From Meishania sp964351985 (GTDB lineage: Bacteria; Bacteroidota; Bacteroidia; Flavobacteriales; Flavobacteriaceae), in contig CAYGPR010000019.1 in assembly GCA_964351985.1 (NCBI GenBank), positions 5,386 to 69,385 on the forward strand: a stretch of DNA of 64,000 nt, written 5' to 3'. The translations under genes and the position numbers were made by a program. The notes under the pieces are model-generated. The model had not been told where the DNA came from and searched no databases. It worked only from the letters and a program-made list of their open reading frames with translations. This document shows positions 1-8,920 of the stretch, in pieces (the first letter of the stretch is position 1; every line of letters begins with the position of its first letter).

Positions 1-625
1 TATCGATTTTTTTAAGCACGGAAGGGTGGTCTATTTGCAAAATAATCTCCTTGAATATTTGAAGCACCTCTTCATCGTATTCCGGATACGGATTTAAATA
101 TCCGTAATGATCGATATCAGCTGTATCATCAACAATCTGAGCTTCCAAGGCAAGTGGAGGTGGTGTCAAAAGAATCGTACCAATTTCCCGTTGGTGCATT
201 TTTTCAAGAAAGGTATAAACTCCTGTTTTGAAACCGTCAAAAAGTTTCTGTGAGGGTTCACCGTAAACACCACAATTGATTCCGTAACAAAATAAAGCGA
301 CGTCAATGGGTTCCTTATCCAACTCGTTGTCCAGTCGCTCAAAAAGATAGGGTCTGGGCCCGGGGTGGATTTCTTCGGTCAGGCCCGTTACGGTTTCACT
401 GCTTTTGCCATAGTTCAGAAATCGAAGACCCATTTCGGGTTCTGATTTGGCATAAGATTCCCGAAGCATAGAAACATATCCGTTCTTGGCCGCCGTAATA
501 CTATCCCCAAAACAACCTATGACCTGATTTTTTGTAAACTTGTAATTTCGGGTTCGATGACAACCTACCAGCGTACCTGCGAGTACAGCGAGGGTCGACG
601 TAACAATAAATTCTTTTCTGTTCAT
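1..625 (-). CDS. SGNH/GDSL-family hydrolase, lipoprotein (N-terminal part, cut by window edge)
   Basis: I translated this by hand from an ATG at 625-623; the frame stays open to base 1, so about 208 N-terminal residues are present and the C-terminus lies outside the window. The N-terminus MNRKEF is followed by a hydrophobic stretch ending in LVGC, which fits a lipoprotein signal. About residue 40 the sequence GCFGDSIT matches block I of GDSL/SGNH esterases, with the Ser as nucleophile. The block V Asp-His pair would lie beyond the window edge. It starts 5 bases after the stop of the PAP2 gene and is probably co-transcribed with it. Substrate unknown; in marine flavobacteria such proteins are often carbohydrate or lipid esterases. 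Confidence 0.8.
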   Translation of the reverse strand, partial: MNRKEFIVTSTLAVLAGTLVGCHRTRNYKFTKNQVIGCFGDSITAAKNGYVSMLRESYAKSEPEMGLRFLNYGKSSETVTGLTEEIHPGPRPYLFERLDNELDKEPIDVALFCYGINCGVYGEPSQKLFDGFKTGVYTFLEKMHQREIGTILLTPPPLALEAQIVDDTADIDHYGYLNPYPEYDEEVLQIFKEIILQIDHPSVLKKID

Positions 626-630
626 GGGAG

Positions 631-1215
631 CTAAAACTTGTATCTAAAAGTAAGTACATAGGTGTCTTTGCCTGCCGAAAACCCCAAATCTAAATGTTCT
701 TTTTGATAGGGTTTGGTAAATAGATAGGTGCTGGCGATACCTACTGCTGCTCCTGCAAGAACGTCCCAACCGTCATGATAGCCGTCAGGGGCTTCGGTGC
801 GGCTGATACCGACCAAGGTGGCCAATACATAGGCGGGTGCTCCATATTTCCATCCGTATCGTCTTTGTATGAAAGATGCCCCTGAAAAAGCGGACGAGGT
901 ATGCCCCGAAGGGAATGAGTCAAAATTGTTTCGACCCTCGGGTCTTGCTTTTTTGGTCAGGTATTTTAAAGAATAAGTAACAGCCAAGGTGGTGCCATAC
1001 GAAAACGCCAACTTTTTGGTGCCTTTGTAATCTTTCTTGACCAAGGTCATAATGCCAGCGGTAATCGGTAGGGCCAATTGCAATACATCACCGGTATCTT
1101 CCAAAACATATTCCCATCGTTCATGGGTTCCATCTTGGCCATCGACCTTTTGCGCAAACGATGAAGAAAGCGTAAGTAGCAGAATACTTATAACAAGTAG
1201 TACCGATTTTTTCAT
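631..1215 (-). CDS. PAP2-superfamily phosphatase, exported
   Basis: 194 aa with a cleavable signal peptide (MKKSVLLVISILLL..SSSFAQ). The three motifs of the type-2 phosphatidic acid phosphatase family are present in order: K-x6-RP as KKARPEGR near residue 90, PSGH near 102-105, and SR-x5-H-x3-D as SRTEAPDGYHDGWD near 138-151. It should hydrolyse a phosphomonoester or lipid diphosphate in the periplasm or membrane. Several short hydrophobic stretches fit a small membrane-associated PAP2 enzyme. The C-terminus ends in an aromatic-containing beta-like segment (YVLTFRYKF), as in outer-membrane-targeted proteins, but it is too short for a barrel. Substrate not deducible. Confidence 0.85.
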   Translation of the reverse strand: MKKSVLLVISILLLTLSSSFAQKVDGQDGTHERWEYVLEDTGDVLQLALPITAGIMTLVKKDYKGTKKLAFSYGTTLAVTYSLKYLTKKARPEGRNNFDSFPSGHTSSAFSGASFIQRRYGWKYGAPAYVLATLVGISRTEAPDGYHDGWDVLAGAAVGIASTYLFTKPYQKEHLDLGFSAGKDTYVLTFRYKF

Positions 1216-1301
1216 CTTTCAAACGTGTCTTATTGTTTAAACGTGATTTCTGTCAGATTCTGATTTCGGAATTTCGGTAAATATATAAAATCAATGAATC
1301 G

Positions 1302-2414
1302 CTATATCGTTATGCTCTGGTTTCTAGCGGCGACCTTCCACGAGTCCGTTACCTTTCCATTGGTAACGACCTGCAAATATTCATATTTGGCAACGGTCGG
1401 GCAAATGTGTACGGGAACGGCATAAAATATATCGCCAATTTCATAGTTCTGTGGATTTGAACATTTCAAGACGAAATGCTCTTCGCTTTGACCGATTTGT
1501 TCTATGCCCGACATACCCAGAAATTGAACCCTCGGAAATGGCATTTCAGGGGCAATTGATTTGTGCCCTAAATCAAGACAAAGGATATTCTTGGCAGGTT
1601 TGCTAATAACGCGCGTCATTAAAACTGCGGCAGGAAGAAAATCCATTTCAGGAAAGAGGTTGCCATAACCGGCATCCCAAAGTAAAGTGGTACCGGGACT
1701 TGCTTCTACATTTTTTCGTTCTGCGTGAAAAGGAAACGAAGGGGACCCCCCCGCCACAATCGATTTTACCTTGATACCTATTTCGCCAAGTTTATCCTTA
1801 AGTTCCAGAACCTTTTGAAAGGCGGTATCACACTCTTTTTTTCGTTCCTCAGGATTTGGATTTCGAAGATGGCCGTCGTACACATGCAATCCCATTGCCG
1901 TTATATTTGGGCCGCTTTCCATGGACCGGTATAAGTCGACGGCCCTTTCATCAGGAATTATTCCCGTGCGGTTCATGCCATTATTGACATCTATCCATAA
2001 AGGGATTTCTATATCATTCGTTTTGGCTTTTTCGGTAAAGGCCCTAAGTGTGGTGTCGTTGTCTACAAGGGCCGAAAATCTGGACTCAGGATACATTTGC
2101 ATCAATGACAAAAATCGATCCATATTGGCACCGACAGGCTGCATGGCAAGTAACACATCGGGTGCGCCACACATCGCTAGTAGCTCAGCTTCGGCAATGG
2201 TCGCACACTTGAATTTTTCGATACCCGCATCCAATTGCATTTTGATGATTTCGGCAGTCTTATGCGTTTTGATATGAGGGCGCAGATTGGAAGTGCCGCC
2301 CGTCATATGAATCATCGTCCGGATATTATATTCGATTCGCTCAGGATATACCAAAAGCGAAGGAGAAATAACGTTTTTGGTATCGGTCAGCTCATACCAT
2401 TGCTGTTCTTTCAT
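1302..2414 (-). CDS. DSD1/D-threonine aldolase-family PLP enzyme (probable D-serine/D-threonine dehydratase)
   Basis: 370 aa, the usual length for fold-type III D-threonine aldolase/eukaryotic-type D-serine dehydratase enzymes. The PLP lysine lies in RPHIKTHK (about residue 49) within an alanine-racemase-type N-terminal barrel. The C-terminal beta domain carries HIC at about 336-338. An H-x-C metal pair is typical of zinc-dependent D-serine dehydratases, whereas D-threonine aldolases usually have H-x-D (family knowledge). The RidA gene lies immediately upstream (9 bases) in the same orientation. RidA removes the reactive enamine released by PLP dehydratases, which also favours dehydratase over aldolase activity; this is inference. 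Confidence 0.8.
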   Translation of the reverse strand: MKEQQWYELTDTKNVISPSLLVYPERIEYNIRTMIHMTGGTSNLRPHIKTHKTAEIIKMQLDAGIEKFKCATIAEAELLAMCGAPDVLLAMQPVGANMDRFLSLMQMYPESRFSALVDNDTTLRAFTEKAKTNDIEIPLWIDVNNGMNRTGIIPDERAVDLYRSMESGPNITAMGLHVYDGHLRNPNPEERKKECDTAFQKVLELKDKLGEIGIKVKSIVAGGSPSFPFHAERKNVEASPGTTLLWDAGYGNLFPEMDFLPAAVLMTRVISKPAKNILCLDLGHKSIAPEMPFPRVQFLGMSGIEQIGQSEEHFVLKCSNPQNYEIGDIFYAVPVHICPTVAKYEYLQVVTNGKVTDSWKVAARNQSITI

Positions 2415-2423
2415 ATGCTGTCT

Positions 2424-2885
2424 TTAGTGCAGTTCGAACATCGCTTCTATCTCAACGGGAATATTGCCCGGCAGTATCATTCCTACGGCACTACGAACAC
2501 CCACACCATTTTCCGCACCGAATATCTCCGCCATCAGTTCACTAAAGCCATTGATGACCAAAGGCTGTTGCCCAAAATCAGGGGTGGAGTTCACCATACC
2601 CAATGTTTTGACCAATCGCTTGATTTTGTCTACGCTACCAAAATGGGTCTCGATGGTAGAAAGCATGGTCAATGCTACCTGTCTTGCACCTAGCTTGGCC
2701 TGTTCTAGATCTAAATCATCGCCTGCGCGACCGATCATCAAAGTACCATCGGTATTCATTGGACCTTGGCCCGAGACGTATAAAAAATTGTCAACGACCA
2801 AAACGGGTTTGTACAAGCCCGCGGGGGGTGGTGCAGGAGGTAAGATAAGGCCTAAGGTTTTAATTCTTTCTGATGGTGATTCCAT
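2424..2885 (-). CDS. RidA-family enamine/imine deaminase
   Basis: 153 aa, longer than the about 130 aa of canonical RidA, as in the YjgF-like subgroup that starts with ...LGLILPPAPPPAG.YKP. The family features are present: LYVSGQGPMNTDG, the stretch around the substrate-binding Arg (RQVALTMLSTIE) and a C-terminal PGNIPVEIEAMFELH with the conserved Pro and Glu. It hydrolyses 2-aminoacrylate-type enamines to keto acids in the cytoplasm. The next gene downstream encodes a PLP enzyme able to generate such enamines, so the pair probably works together. Part of a minus-strand run with the PQQ dehydrogenase upstream (35 bases). Confidence 0.87.
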   Translation of the reverse strand: MESPSERIKTLGLILPPAPPPAGLYKPVLVVDNFLYVSGQGPMNTDGTLMIGRAGDDLDLEQAKLGARQVALTMLSTIETHFGSVDKIKRLVKTLGMVNSTPDFGQQPLVINGFSELMAEIFGAENGVGVRSAVGMILPGNIPVEIEAMFELH

Positions 2886-2919
2886 ACGGTTTTGTTTTAG
2901 AGATTGTTTTGAATATGTG

Positions 2920-4347
2920 CTAATTTACAGTTAAATCGTCGGCGATTTCGTCAGGCGTTTTTAGATACGGCTTCGATTTCCGTCGTGCCATTCCGAGTAA
3001 TTGTGTTTCTTCGAATTTTGAAGGATCTTCCCCATAATTAACGCGCCATATCTTCCCTTTTTTGGATTCGGATATGTACAAGGATCCATCAGGTCCTTCC
3101 GCAAGCCCCATAGGCCTATACTTTGCATCTTGCATAATTTTTAGGGTATCGATACCTGTGAATCCGTCAGCGAAAACTTCCCATTCGCCCTTAGGTTTTC
3201 CATCTTCAAAAGGAATAAAAGCAACAATATATCCCGCTTGGGAGTACGGGGCACGATTGGTAGATCCGTGGAATGCGATAAAAGCTCCTTTCTTATAACG
3301 TTCCGGGAATTGATTTCCCCTATAAAACAATAAATCATTGGGCGCCCAATGCGCAGGTAGGCCCATAAGCGGTCTTTTGTATTCCTTTGCTTCCTTCGTG
3401 CCATCGCCACCGTATTCGGGGGCCAGCATTTTTTTATTCTTGAAAGGGTCATAATAGGTGTAGGGCCAACCGAAATCGTCACCTTTCTCTATTTTCATGA
3501 ACTCCTCGGCGGGCAACACCGCCTGTTCCCACTTACTGTAATAAGGCGGGGCATGGTTATGAAGATAGTCACGCCCATGTTGAACGGCATATAGACTGTT
3601 GTCTTCTTCGTTATAGGAGATGCCTACCACACTTCTGATACCCGTGGCGAACAATTCGCCATCGGCCTGAAATTGGCCCAGTTTGCTTTCATCGAATTTC
3701 CAGATGCTACCGAGCTCTTCCCGAAGTGGACAAGGCGATAGCCCCTTTACATTGCCCGGCTGCGAATTTTGGTCCTCGCAGGCATTTGTCGGGGCACTGA
3801 AAGTAACGTACATATTCCCTTTACCATCAAATGCCAAACATTTGGCATTGTGCCATCTTTTCGGGTATTGGTCGGTCAATATGATCTCCGGAGTACCTTC
3901 GGGCACAAGTTTGCCCGGGGTAAGTTTTTGGCGATAAATTACTTGTTCTGAACTGAAATAAAGGTGCCCCTGATGGATCCGCATTTCGGTACCGAAATTA
4001 CCGTCGTTGGGGTAATCTCCCCAGCTTTGGAAAATATCGGCCCGTCCGTCGCCCGTGGTATCCCTAAGGGCCATATTGCCATTTCTGCCTGTTTCGGTAC
4101 GCAATTTTACATAGATATCGCCATTGTCGCGTATCGCCAGATGCCTTGATGGGCCGATGCCATCGGTCACCACGATTGCACCGAAGCCATCGGGCAACAA
4201 TAGGCCTCCATTGATTTTTTCTTCTTTCGTCGGCTCTTCTTTTTCTGTTAGTGCAGGTTCGGTCGATTTAGTGGGTGTTTTATTCTCATTCTTGCAACTC
4301 CATAAGAGTATGCTCAGAAAAAAGCCGACCAATAGTTTTGAATTCAT
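2920..4347 (-). CDS. PQQ-dependent sugar dehydrogenase-like lipoprotein (sorbosone dehydrogenase type)
   Basis: 475 aa. Lipoprotein signal MNSKLLVGFFLSILLWSC, then a low-complexity Thr/Glu/Lys linker to about residue 45. The rest is a six-bladed beta-propeller of the glucose/sorbosone dehydrogenase type: GFGAIVVTDGIGPSRHLAI near the start, a GDDFGWPY segment mid-protein, AHWAPNDLLFYRG, and a C-terminal RPMGLAEGPDGSLYISES. It would oxidise a sugar or polyol in the periplasm or at the outer membrane with PQQ as cofactor. Substrate not deducible, and many relatives are not biochemically tested. Same strand as RidA and the DSD-like gene. Confidence 0.82.
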   Translation of the reverse strand: MNSKLLVGFFLSILLWSCKNENKTPTKSTEPALTEKEEPTKEEKINGGLLLPDGFGAIVVTDGIGPSRHLAIRDNGDIYVKLRTETGRNGNMALRDTTGDGRADIFQSWGDYPNDGNFGTEMRIHQGHLYFSSEQVIYRQKLTPGKLVPEGTPEIILTDQYPKRWHNAKCLAFDGKGNMYVTFSAPTNACEDQNSQPGNVKGLSPCPLREELGSIWKFDESKLGQFQADGELFATGIRSVVGISYNEEDNSLYAVQHGRDYLHNHAPPYYSKWEQAVLPAEEFMKIEKGDDFGWPYTYYDPFKNKKMLAPEYGGDGTKEAKEYKRPLMGLPAHWAPNDLLFYRGNQFPERYKKGAFIAFHGSTNRAPYSQAGYIVAFIPFEDGKPKGEWEVFADGFTGIDTLKIMQDAKYRPMGLAEGPDGSLYISESKKGKIWRVNYGEDPSKFEETQLLGMARRKSKPYLKTPDEIADDLTVN

Positions 4348-4379
4348 TTAATCTAGTGTGAAATGAGCCATTATTGTAG

Positions 4380-4871
4380 CTAGTTGTTATTTTCAATGAT
4401 ATCCCTAATAACTTCTGAGGTTAATTCAAAACCTTCTAACTGTAGCCATCCCTCCCAAACTACAATTCCTTCTGGGTTTACCAAAATACAATGAGGTATT
4501 CCTTGAATTTCTAGTAACTTTTTTAATCTTTCCTTGGTGTCAATGGCACTGAAATATTCAATTTTGGGTTTTTTATGCGATTTAACCATAGATTTTGTTT
4601 CATGGCTTATTCCTATTACAATTAAATCATTTTTAAATTCTTTATGAAATGAATTTAATTCAGGTATTGCCTCTTTACAAGGCCCGCACCAGGTCGCCCA
4701 AAAATCGATGAGTACAAACTTTCCTGATGTATCTGGTTCATTGGACACCCATTCTTCTACGATTAATTTTGGAGCTTCTTTATGGATAAATGACTTTGCC
4801 CATATCTTTTTTTCCTGGGCGTAAGAAGTCATAAAAAAGAAGCCTAGGACTAATAATGTTATTTTTTTCAT
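4380..4871 (-). CDS. TlpA-family thiol:disulfide oxidoreductase
   Basis: 163 aa with a signal peptide (MKKITLLVLGFFFMTSYAQ), so periplasmic. A thioredoxin fold follows with the redox motif WCGPC in FWATWCGPCKEAIPE (about residues 59-63) and a cis-Pro loop IQGIPHCILVNPEG near residue 125. It is expected to reduce or exchange disulfides, or to act as a peroxiredoxin-like AhpC/TSA relative. Lower-GC codon use (many AAA/TTT/AAT) than the flanking genes gives a slightly different look. It has no obvious functional link to the neighbouring PQQ enzyme. Confidence 0.87.
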   Translation of the reverse strand: MKKITLLVLGFFFMTSYAQEKKIWAKSFIHKEAPKLIVEEWVSNEPDTSGKFVLIDFWATWCGPCKEAIPELNSFHKEFKNDLIVIGISHETKSMVKSHKKPKIEYFSAIDTKERLKKLLEIQGIPHCILVNPEGIVVWEGWLQLEGFELTSEVIRDIIENNN

Positions 4872-4943
4872 TATTTGATTTTTAATTTAGATAGCTTGGT
4901 TTTAATCAGGTATAGCTTATCTACAGAGACGTAAAAGATAGCG

Positions 4944-5594
4944 TTAGTCCCCCAACTCCGTAATCTTCTTTTCATACAATTTTTTACTTTCGACCACGGC
5001 CAAGTTCAGTTCTTGCATGATTCCGTCGACACGGCCTTCGATGCTCTTCATTTGGTCGTTGATGTTATCGAAAGAGTTCAAGGCGGCGGCGACCTCCAAT
5101 GCCTTTACTACTTCAACGGCGTCACCATGTAACAAACGCAGCTTGTCGATAGCCTGTGAAGTATTGGTCAACGTGCCATTATATTTGGCACGTGCCTTTT
5201 CGATGGCCTTTAAAAGTGTCTTTTTACTTTTTTCGTCGCTCAGGCTATTGGTTTGGGTTTCCATGGCGCTGAACAGATTCGAAGCATGTTTTTTCAAGTC
5301 CTCATATTCTTGGTTAAGGTTTTCGACCCGCTTGTTCACTTTTTCCCAATCGCCATATACCTTGGCGAATTCCTTATCCTCATTTTTGGTGTCTTCCAAA
5401 GCCTTTTTCAGGGCGTTCAAGGTTTCAAGGCCTTTATTGACATTTTTATTGGCGGTCTCTTTCTTTTTTTCAAAGGATGATACGGTCGATTTGAATTTGT
5501 CCTTTAGGCGGATAAGGTCTTCCGGACTTTTGTCCTTCCAGCAAGATGCCAAAATGAACAGTGAAAGTGAAGCGAGATAGATTTTCTTGAACAT
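4944..5594 (-). CDS. Coiled-coil lipoprotein of unknown function
   Basis: 216 aa. The signal ends in LFILASC (lipobox, Cys18). Nearly all of the mature protein is charged, Lys/Glu-rich and heptad-like with no Pro-rich or beta segments, so a long helical bundle or coiled coil is predicted. Examples are the runs of KDKFKSTVSSFEKKKE and NKRVENLNQEYEDLKK. No enzymatic motif is visible. I do not recognise a family. It is divergent from the DoxX gene across a 154-base gap, in which I see no clear promoter box. Confidence 0.75.
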   Translation of the reverse strand: MFKKIYLASLSLFILASCWKDKSPEDLIRLKDKFKSTVSSFEKKKETANKNVNKGLETLNALKKALEDTKNEDKEFAKVYGDWEKVNKRVENLNQEYEDLKKHASNLFSAMETQTNSLSDEKSKKTLLKAIEKARAKYNGTLTNTSQAIDKLRLLHGDAVEVVKALEVAAALNSFDNINDQMKSIEGRVDGIMQELNLAVVESKKLYEKKITELGD

Positions 5595-5748
5595 GGTTTG
5601 TATTTAGGCCTTAAAGGTATTTCAATTTGACCGATTGCACAAAGCCAGTACCTGTAACTGACCAATATCATACTTTATTAAAGAGGAATGAAATAGTTTT
5701 AGAAAATTGTTGTAGACAATAAAGAATAACCAACTTAACTTTTTCTAT

Positions 5749-6243
5749 ATGATACCTATTAAAAATGAAAAACACTTGATGAATAGTTTAGTGCTTCTTC
5801 GCCTTTTTATTGGCTGGCACTTTTTGTATGAAGGGGTCATTAAGCTATACGATCCCGATTGGACTTCCTTTGGATACCTTGCTTCTTCGCAAGGACCTTT
5901 CCGATCGACTTTTTTATGGATGACCAATGAACCTTTGATCGGTATTGCCGATTGGATGAACATAATTGTCTTGATCTTCGTGGGTCTTTCGTTAATCTTG
6001 GGCATTTTCGAAAAGTGGGGCGCTTTGGCGGCCATAGTTCTTCTTGCCTTATATTATTTGGCCCATCCGTCATTTCCTTGGGTGACCCAGTTAAATGTGG
6101 AGGGCAGTTATTGGTTCATCAACAAAAACCTTATTGAGCTGATTGCATGTGTTGTAATCTATCAAATTCCGACTGGCCAGTATTTCGGAATCAAGCGATT
6201 GTTTGCTAAAAGTGAAGAACTAACCAAAACAGAAACATTATGA
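5749..6243 (+). CDS. DoxX-family membrane protein
   Basis: 164 aa with four hydrophobic segments: about residues 12-30 (LLRLFIGWHFLYEGVIKL, the typical DoxX/DoxD first helix with Gly-Trp-His), 60-85, 88-105 and 130-148. DoxX-like proteins are membrane subunits linked to quinone or thiosulfate redox chemistry or to oxidoreductase partners, but the role of this one is unknown. Its stop overlaps the ATG of the following Gfo/Idh/MocA gene (ATGA overlap at 6240-6243), so translation is likely coupled. This supports a membrane electron-transfer or anchoring partner for that oxidoreductase. Confidence 0.85.
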   Translation: MIPIKNEKHLMNSLVLLRLFIGWHFLYEGVIKLYDPDWTSFGYLASSQGPFRSTFLWMTNEPLIGIADWMNIIVLIFVGLSLILGIFEKWGALAAIVLLALYYLAHPSFPWVTQLNVEGSYWFINKNLIELIACVVIYQIPTGQYFGIKRLFAKSEELTKTETL

Positions 6244-7835
6244 GCTGGACAAGAAGAGATGCACTAAAAGGATTAGGCGGAATTCCAATTCTTGGTGCCG
6301 TGTGGTGGGCAGGCGCCTCAAGTACCGTATCGAAGAAAAATGAACGTTCGGCGATTCTCGAACAACTGAACATAAAACCATCATTGCCACCTGCCGTTCA
6401 AGGTATAGGCGGTGAGCCTGTTAGGGTAGGTATTATAGGTTTTGGTATCCGTGGCGAACAGCTCTGTCGGGCATTGGGTTTCGCTACCAATGAATGGAAA
6501 GCCGATATGAAAGTTGCCGCCGAAGAAGACCCAAAACATTCTGCTTTGAAAGACTTTGTAGGCCAAGAAAAGTTGAACCTGAAGTTGACCGGTGTATGTG
6601 ATATTTTTGATTATCGTGCCAATAAGGCCCTGAAATCCTTCAATACTGATGACAATAAGATGGTGCGCTACCGTACCCATCAGGAAATGATTCGCAGTGG
6701 CAATGTTGATGCCGTGGTCATTGCTACACCAGATCATTGGCATGCCCCGATGGCAATTGATGCTCTTGAAAATAGTATTCATGTGTATGTTGAAAAACCC
6801 ATGACACATACCGTAGAGGAAACCTATCGTTTGCGCGAAGCTGCGCAAAATTCCAGTGCAGTGCTACAAGTCGGACATCAGCATAGACAGACCTTGAGTT
6901 TCCTTACGGCCAAGGATATTGTTGAAAAAGGGACAATCGGCCATGTGTCGTTGATACAGACCAATACCAACCGCAATGATGATAACGGTGCTTGGATGTA
7001 TGCTATTCACCCCGATGCGAGCTCACAGACCATTGATTGGGATATGTTTTTGGGCAATGCCCCTAAAATTCCCTTTAACAAGAACCATTTTTTTAGGTGG
7101 CGCAAATGGTGGGCATATGGATCTGGGCTTTCCGGAGACCTATTATCCCATGATTACGATCGTTTGAACTGTGTTCTTAACATGGGAATACCTAATTCGG
7201 TGATGGCCTCAGGAGGAATTTATACACACAGGGATGGGCGCAATGTGCCCGATGTGCTGCAAGTAAACATGGAGTTTCCTAATTTTAGTACGGGCGGCAG
7301 TCAAGTAAAAGGAAAAGAAAAGGGAATGACCTTTGTTTATAGTGCGACCCTAGGTAACGGCTTTAACCGCCCTACCGTGCTCATGGGCCATGACGGTACT
7401 ATGGAGCTAGGCAATCGATTAACTGTGTGGCCCGATGGCCGGTCTACCCGTTATGCCGATATGGTCGAAGAGGAAAAAATGAACCCGGGCGTACCCATTT
7501 ACCAATACAATCCCGGCGCCAATATCCCTGATGCCGTCGCCTCGGCAACATCGCAGTATTTTGCCGATAAAGGATTAATGTGGACCTATATTAATGGGGC
7601 ACGTGTTGATTCGACTTTCTTACATATGAGGGAATGGTTGAGCAGCGTACGAAATGGAGGAAATGTAAGTTGCGGGATCAAAGAAGGCTTCGAAGAGGCC
7701 ATATCCTCTCATATGGCCGGACTATCTTACAAATTGGGAAGACGAATTGATTGGGATCCCTCAGCCGAAAAACTCGTGCCTATCGAAGGTGTCGATTTTG
7801 ACGAAGCATTGCTTTCGAACGTGGCCATGACATAG
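6240..7835 (+). CDS. Gfo/Idh/MocA-family oxidoreductase, Tat-exported
   Basis: 531 aa. The N-terminus MSWTRRDALKGLGGIPIL has a twin-arginine motif followed by a hydrophobic stretch, so a folded protein with bound cofactor is probably exported by Tat. The NAD(P)-binding Rossmann fold starts at VRVGIIGFGIRGEQ (about residue 60). The catalytic lysine motif appears as VEKPMTHTVEE (about residue 190), preceded by VVIATPDHWHAPMA. It is longer than cytoplasmic family members (330-450 aa) because of the leader and insertions, as is common in Bacteroidota glycosidase-type or sugar-oxidising members. Substrate unknown. Overlaps the DoxX gene by 4 bases and is followed by a clear terminator. Confidence 0.9.
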   Translation: MSWTRRDALKGLGGIPILGAVWWAGASSTVSKKNERSAILEQLNIKPSLPPAVQGIGGEPVRVGIIGFGIRGEQLCRALGFATNEWKADMKVAAEEDPKHSALKDFVGQEKLNLKLTGVCDIFDYRANKALKSFNTDDNKMVRYRTHQEMIRSGNVDAVVIATPDHWHAPMAIDALENSIHVYVEKPMTHTVEETYRLREAAQNSSAVLQVGHQHRQTLSFLTAKDIVEKGTIGHVSLIQTNTNRNDDNGAWMYAIHPDASSQTIDWDMFLGNAPKIPFNKNHFFRWRKWWAYGSGLSGDLLSHDYDRLNCVLNMGIPNSVMASGGIYTHRDGRNVPDVLQVNMEFPNFSTGGSQVKGKEKGMTFVYSATLGNGFNRPTVLMGHDGTMELGNRLTVWPDGRSTRYADMVEEEKMNPGVPIYQYNPGANIPDAVASATSQYFADKGLMWTYINGARVDSTFLHMREWLSSVRNGGNVSCGIKEGFEEAISSHMAGLSYKLGRRIDWDPSAEKLVPIEGVDFDEALLSNVAMT

Positions 7836-7860
7836 TGTATTCCGCTTTATTATTTTTAAA

Positions 7861-7888
7861 AAACAGGCTCAGGAGCCTGTTTTTTTTG
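7861..7888 (+). terminator. Rho-independent terminator after the Gfo/Idh/MocA gene
   Basis: The stem AAACAGGCTC (7861-7870) pairs with GAGCCTGTTT (7873-7882) and runs into a T-tract ending at 7887. It lies 26 bases after the stop codon at 7835 and closes the DoxX-oxidoreductase unit before TonB. Confidence 0.85.
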
Positions 7889-8058
7889 ATTGTAGTTAAT
7901 TCAGTGGCCGGTGTTTATGTGCTTTGGATCATTTCGATGTTATTTTGTGCCCCTAAGCCAAAAAAGGCGATCATGAACGAGAACTGATAAATATCATATT
8001 TTTTTGTTTTCAAACATCTTATTTTCAATGTGTTATTCACCAATACCTGACATTTATT

Positions 8059-8778
8059 ATGGAACCTAAGAAAAATCCCAAAGCCGATTTGAACCGCGAC
8101 AGTGGTCTTTTCTTCGTAATAGGTCTGACCCTAGTCCTTTTTGCTACTTGGCTAGCATTGGAACACAAGACCTATCCAAAAGACAATCTGATTGCCGAGA
8201 TATTAAATGTTTCGGATGACCTTAAGGAAGACGTGCCCGTGACCGAAGCTATAAAGGCTCCGCCGCCTCCGCCTCCACCATCGGCACCTGAGGTCATTGA
8301 AATTGTCGAAGATGAGTCCGAAATCGAAGAGACGATTATCGAAAGTACAGAGATTAGCCAGGAAACGGTAGTACAAGAAGTTTCAGTAGACGATGTTACC
8401 GTTGAAGAAATTGAAGAAGAGATTTCGGTGCCATTTGCGGTTATTGAAAACGTACCAATATTTCCCGGGTGTGAGAGCGCCACCAACAATGATGAACGTA
8501 AGGCATGTTTTCAGAAAAAAATGCAGGAGCATGTCATCAAGCAATTCAAGTATCCTGAGATGGCACTTGAACTTGGTATTCAAGGAAAAGTTTACGTTCA
8601 GTTCGCCATAGACTCCAAGGGATATATTACAAATATTAGAACTCGTGGGCCGGATCAGAACCTAGAAAAAGAGGCAGGCCGTATTATTGCCGCGCTTCCT
8701 AAAATGACTCCCGGAACACAGAGAGGCAGGGCCGTAAAGGTGCCCTATAGTATACCGGTCACTTTTAGGTTGCAATAG
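8059..8778 (+). CDS. Energy transducer TonB
   Basis: 239 aa in the standard TonB arrangement. There is a single N-terminal transmembrane helix (about residues 15-32, LFFVIGLTLVLFATWLAL), then an acidic periplasmic linker with seven consecutive prolines (about 71-77) and many Glu/Val pairs. The C-terminal TonB domain (about 155-239) carries KYPEMALELGIQGKVYVQF and ends in VPYSIPVTFRLQ. It passes proton-motive energy from ExbB/ExbD to outer-membrane TonB-dependent transporters. No exbBD genes are nearby. The SusC-type transporter at 53.0-56.0 kb is a possible client, as are others elsewhere in the genome. Confidence 0.93.
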   Translation: MEPKKNPKADLNRDSGLFFVIGLTLVLFATWLALEHKTYPKDNLIAEILNVSDDLKEDVPVTEAIKAPPPPPPPSAPEVIEIVEDESEIEETIIESTEISQETVVQEVSVDDVTVEEIEEEISVPFAVIENVPIFPGCESATNNDERKACFQKKMQEHVIKQFKYPEMALELGIQGKVYVQFAIDSKGYITNIRTRGPDQNLEKEAGRIIAALPKMTPGTQRGRAVKVPYSIPVTFRLQ

Positions 8779-8784
8779 GTCTAA

Positions 8785-8816
8785 AATTGTTTTTGACTTT
8801 GTATATGAAAACAATT
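8785..8816. terminator. Weak A/T-rich dyad between convergent genes
   Basis: AATTGTTTT (8785-8793) and AAAACAATT (8808-8816) form a 9-bp inverted repeat just after the TonB stop, between convergent genes. The stem is A/T-rich and no long T-tract follows, so terminator function is only a possibility. Confidence 0.3.
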
Positions 8817-8920
8817 CGATCTTAAATTTCATTGAAATAAGCCATCAGTAGACTGTTTGTGACTTTTTTTAAAACATACCGAATAGGGATCGGGGTGATA
8901 TATGGCTTAGAATTACTTTT

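Noticed and set aside
5017..5580. A 187-codon plus-strand frame opposite the coiled-coil lipoprotein.
   Set aside because: It is antisense to a gene with a clear lipobox and coherent coiled-coil composition; the residue pattern (Ser/Phe/Leu-rich) is that of an antisense shadow.
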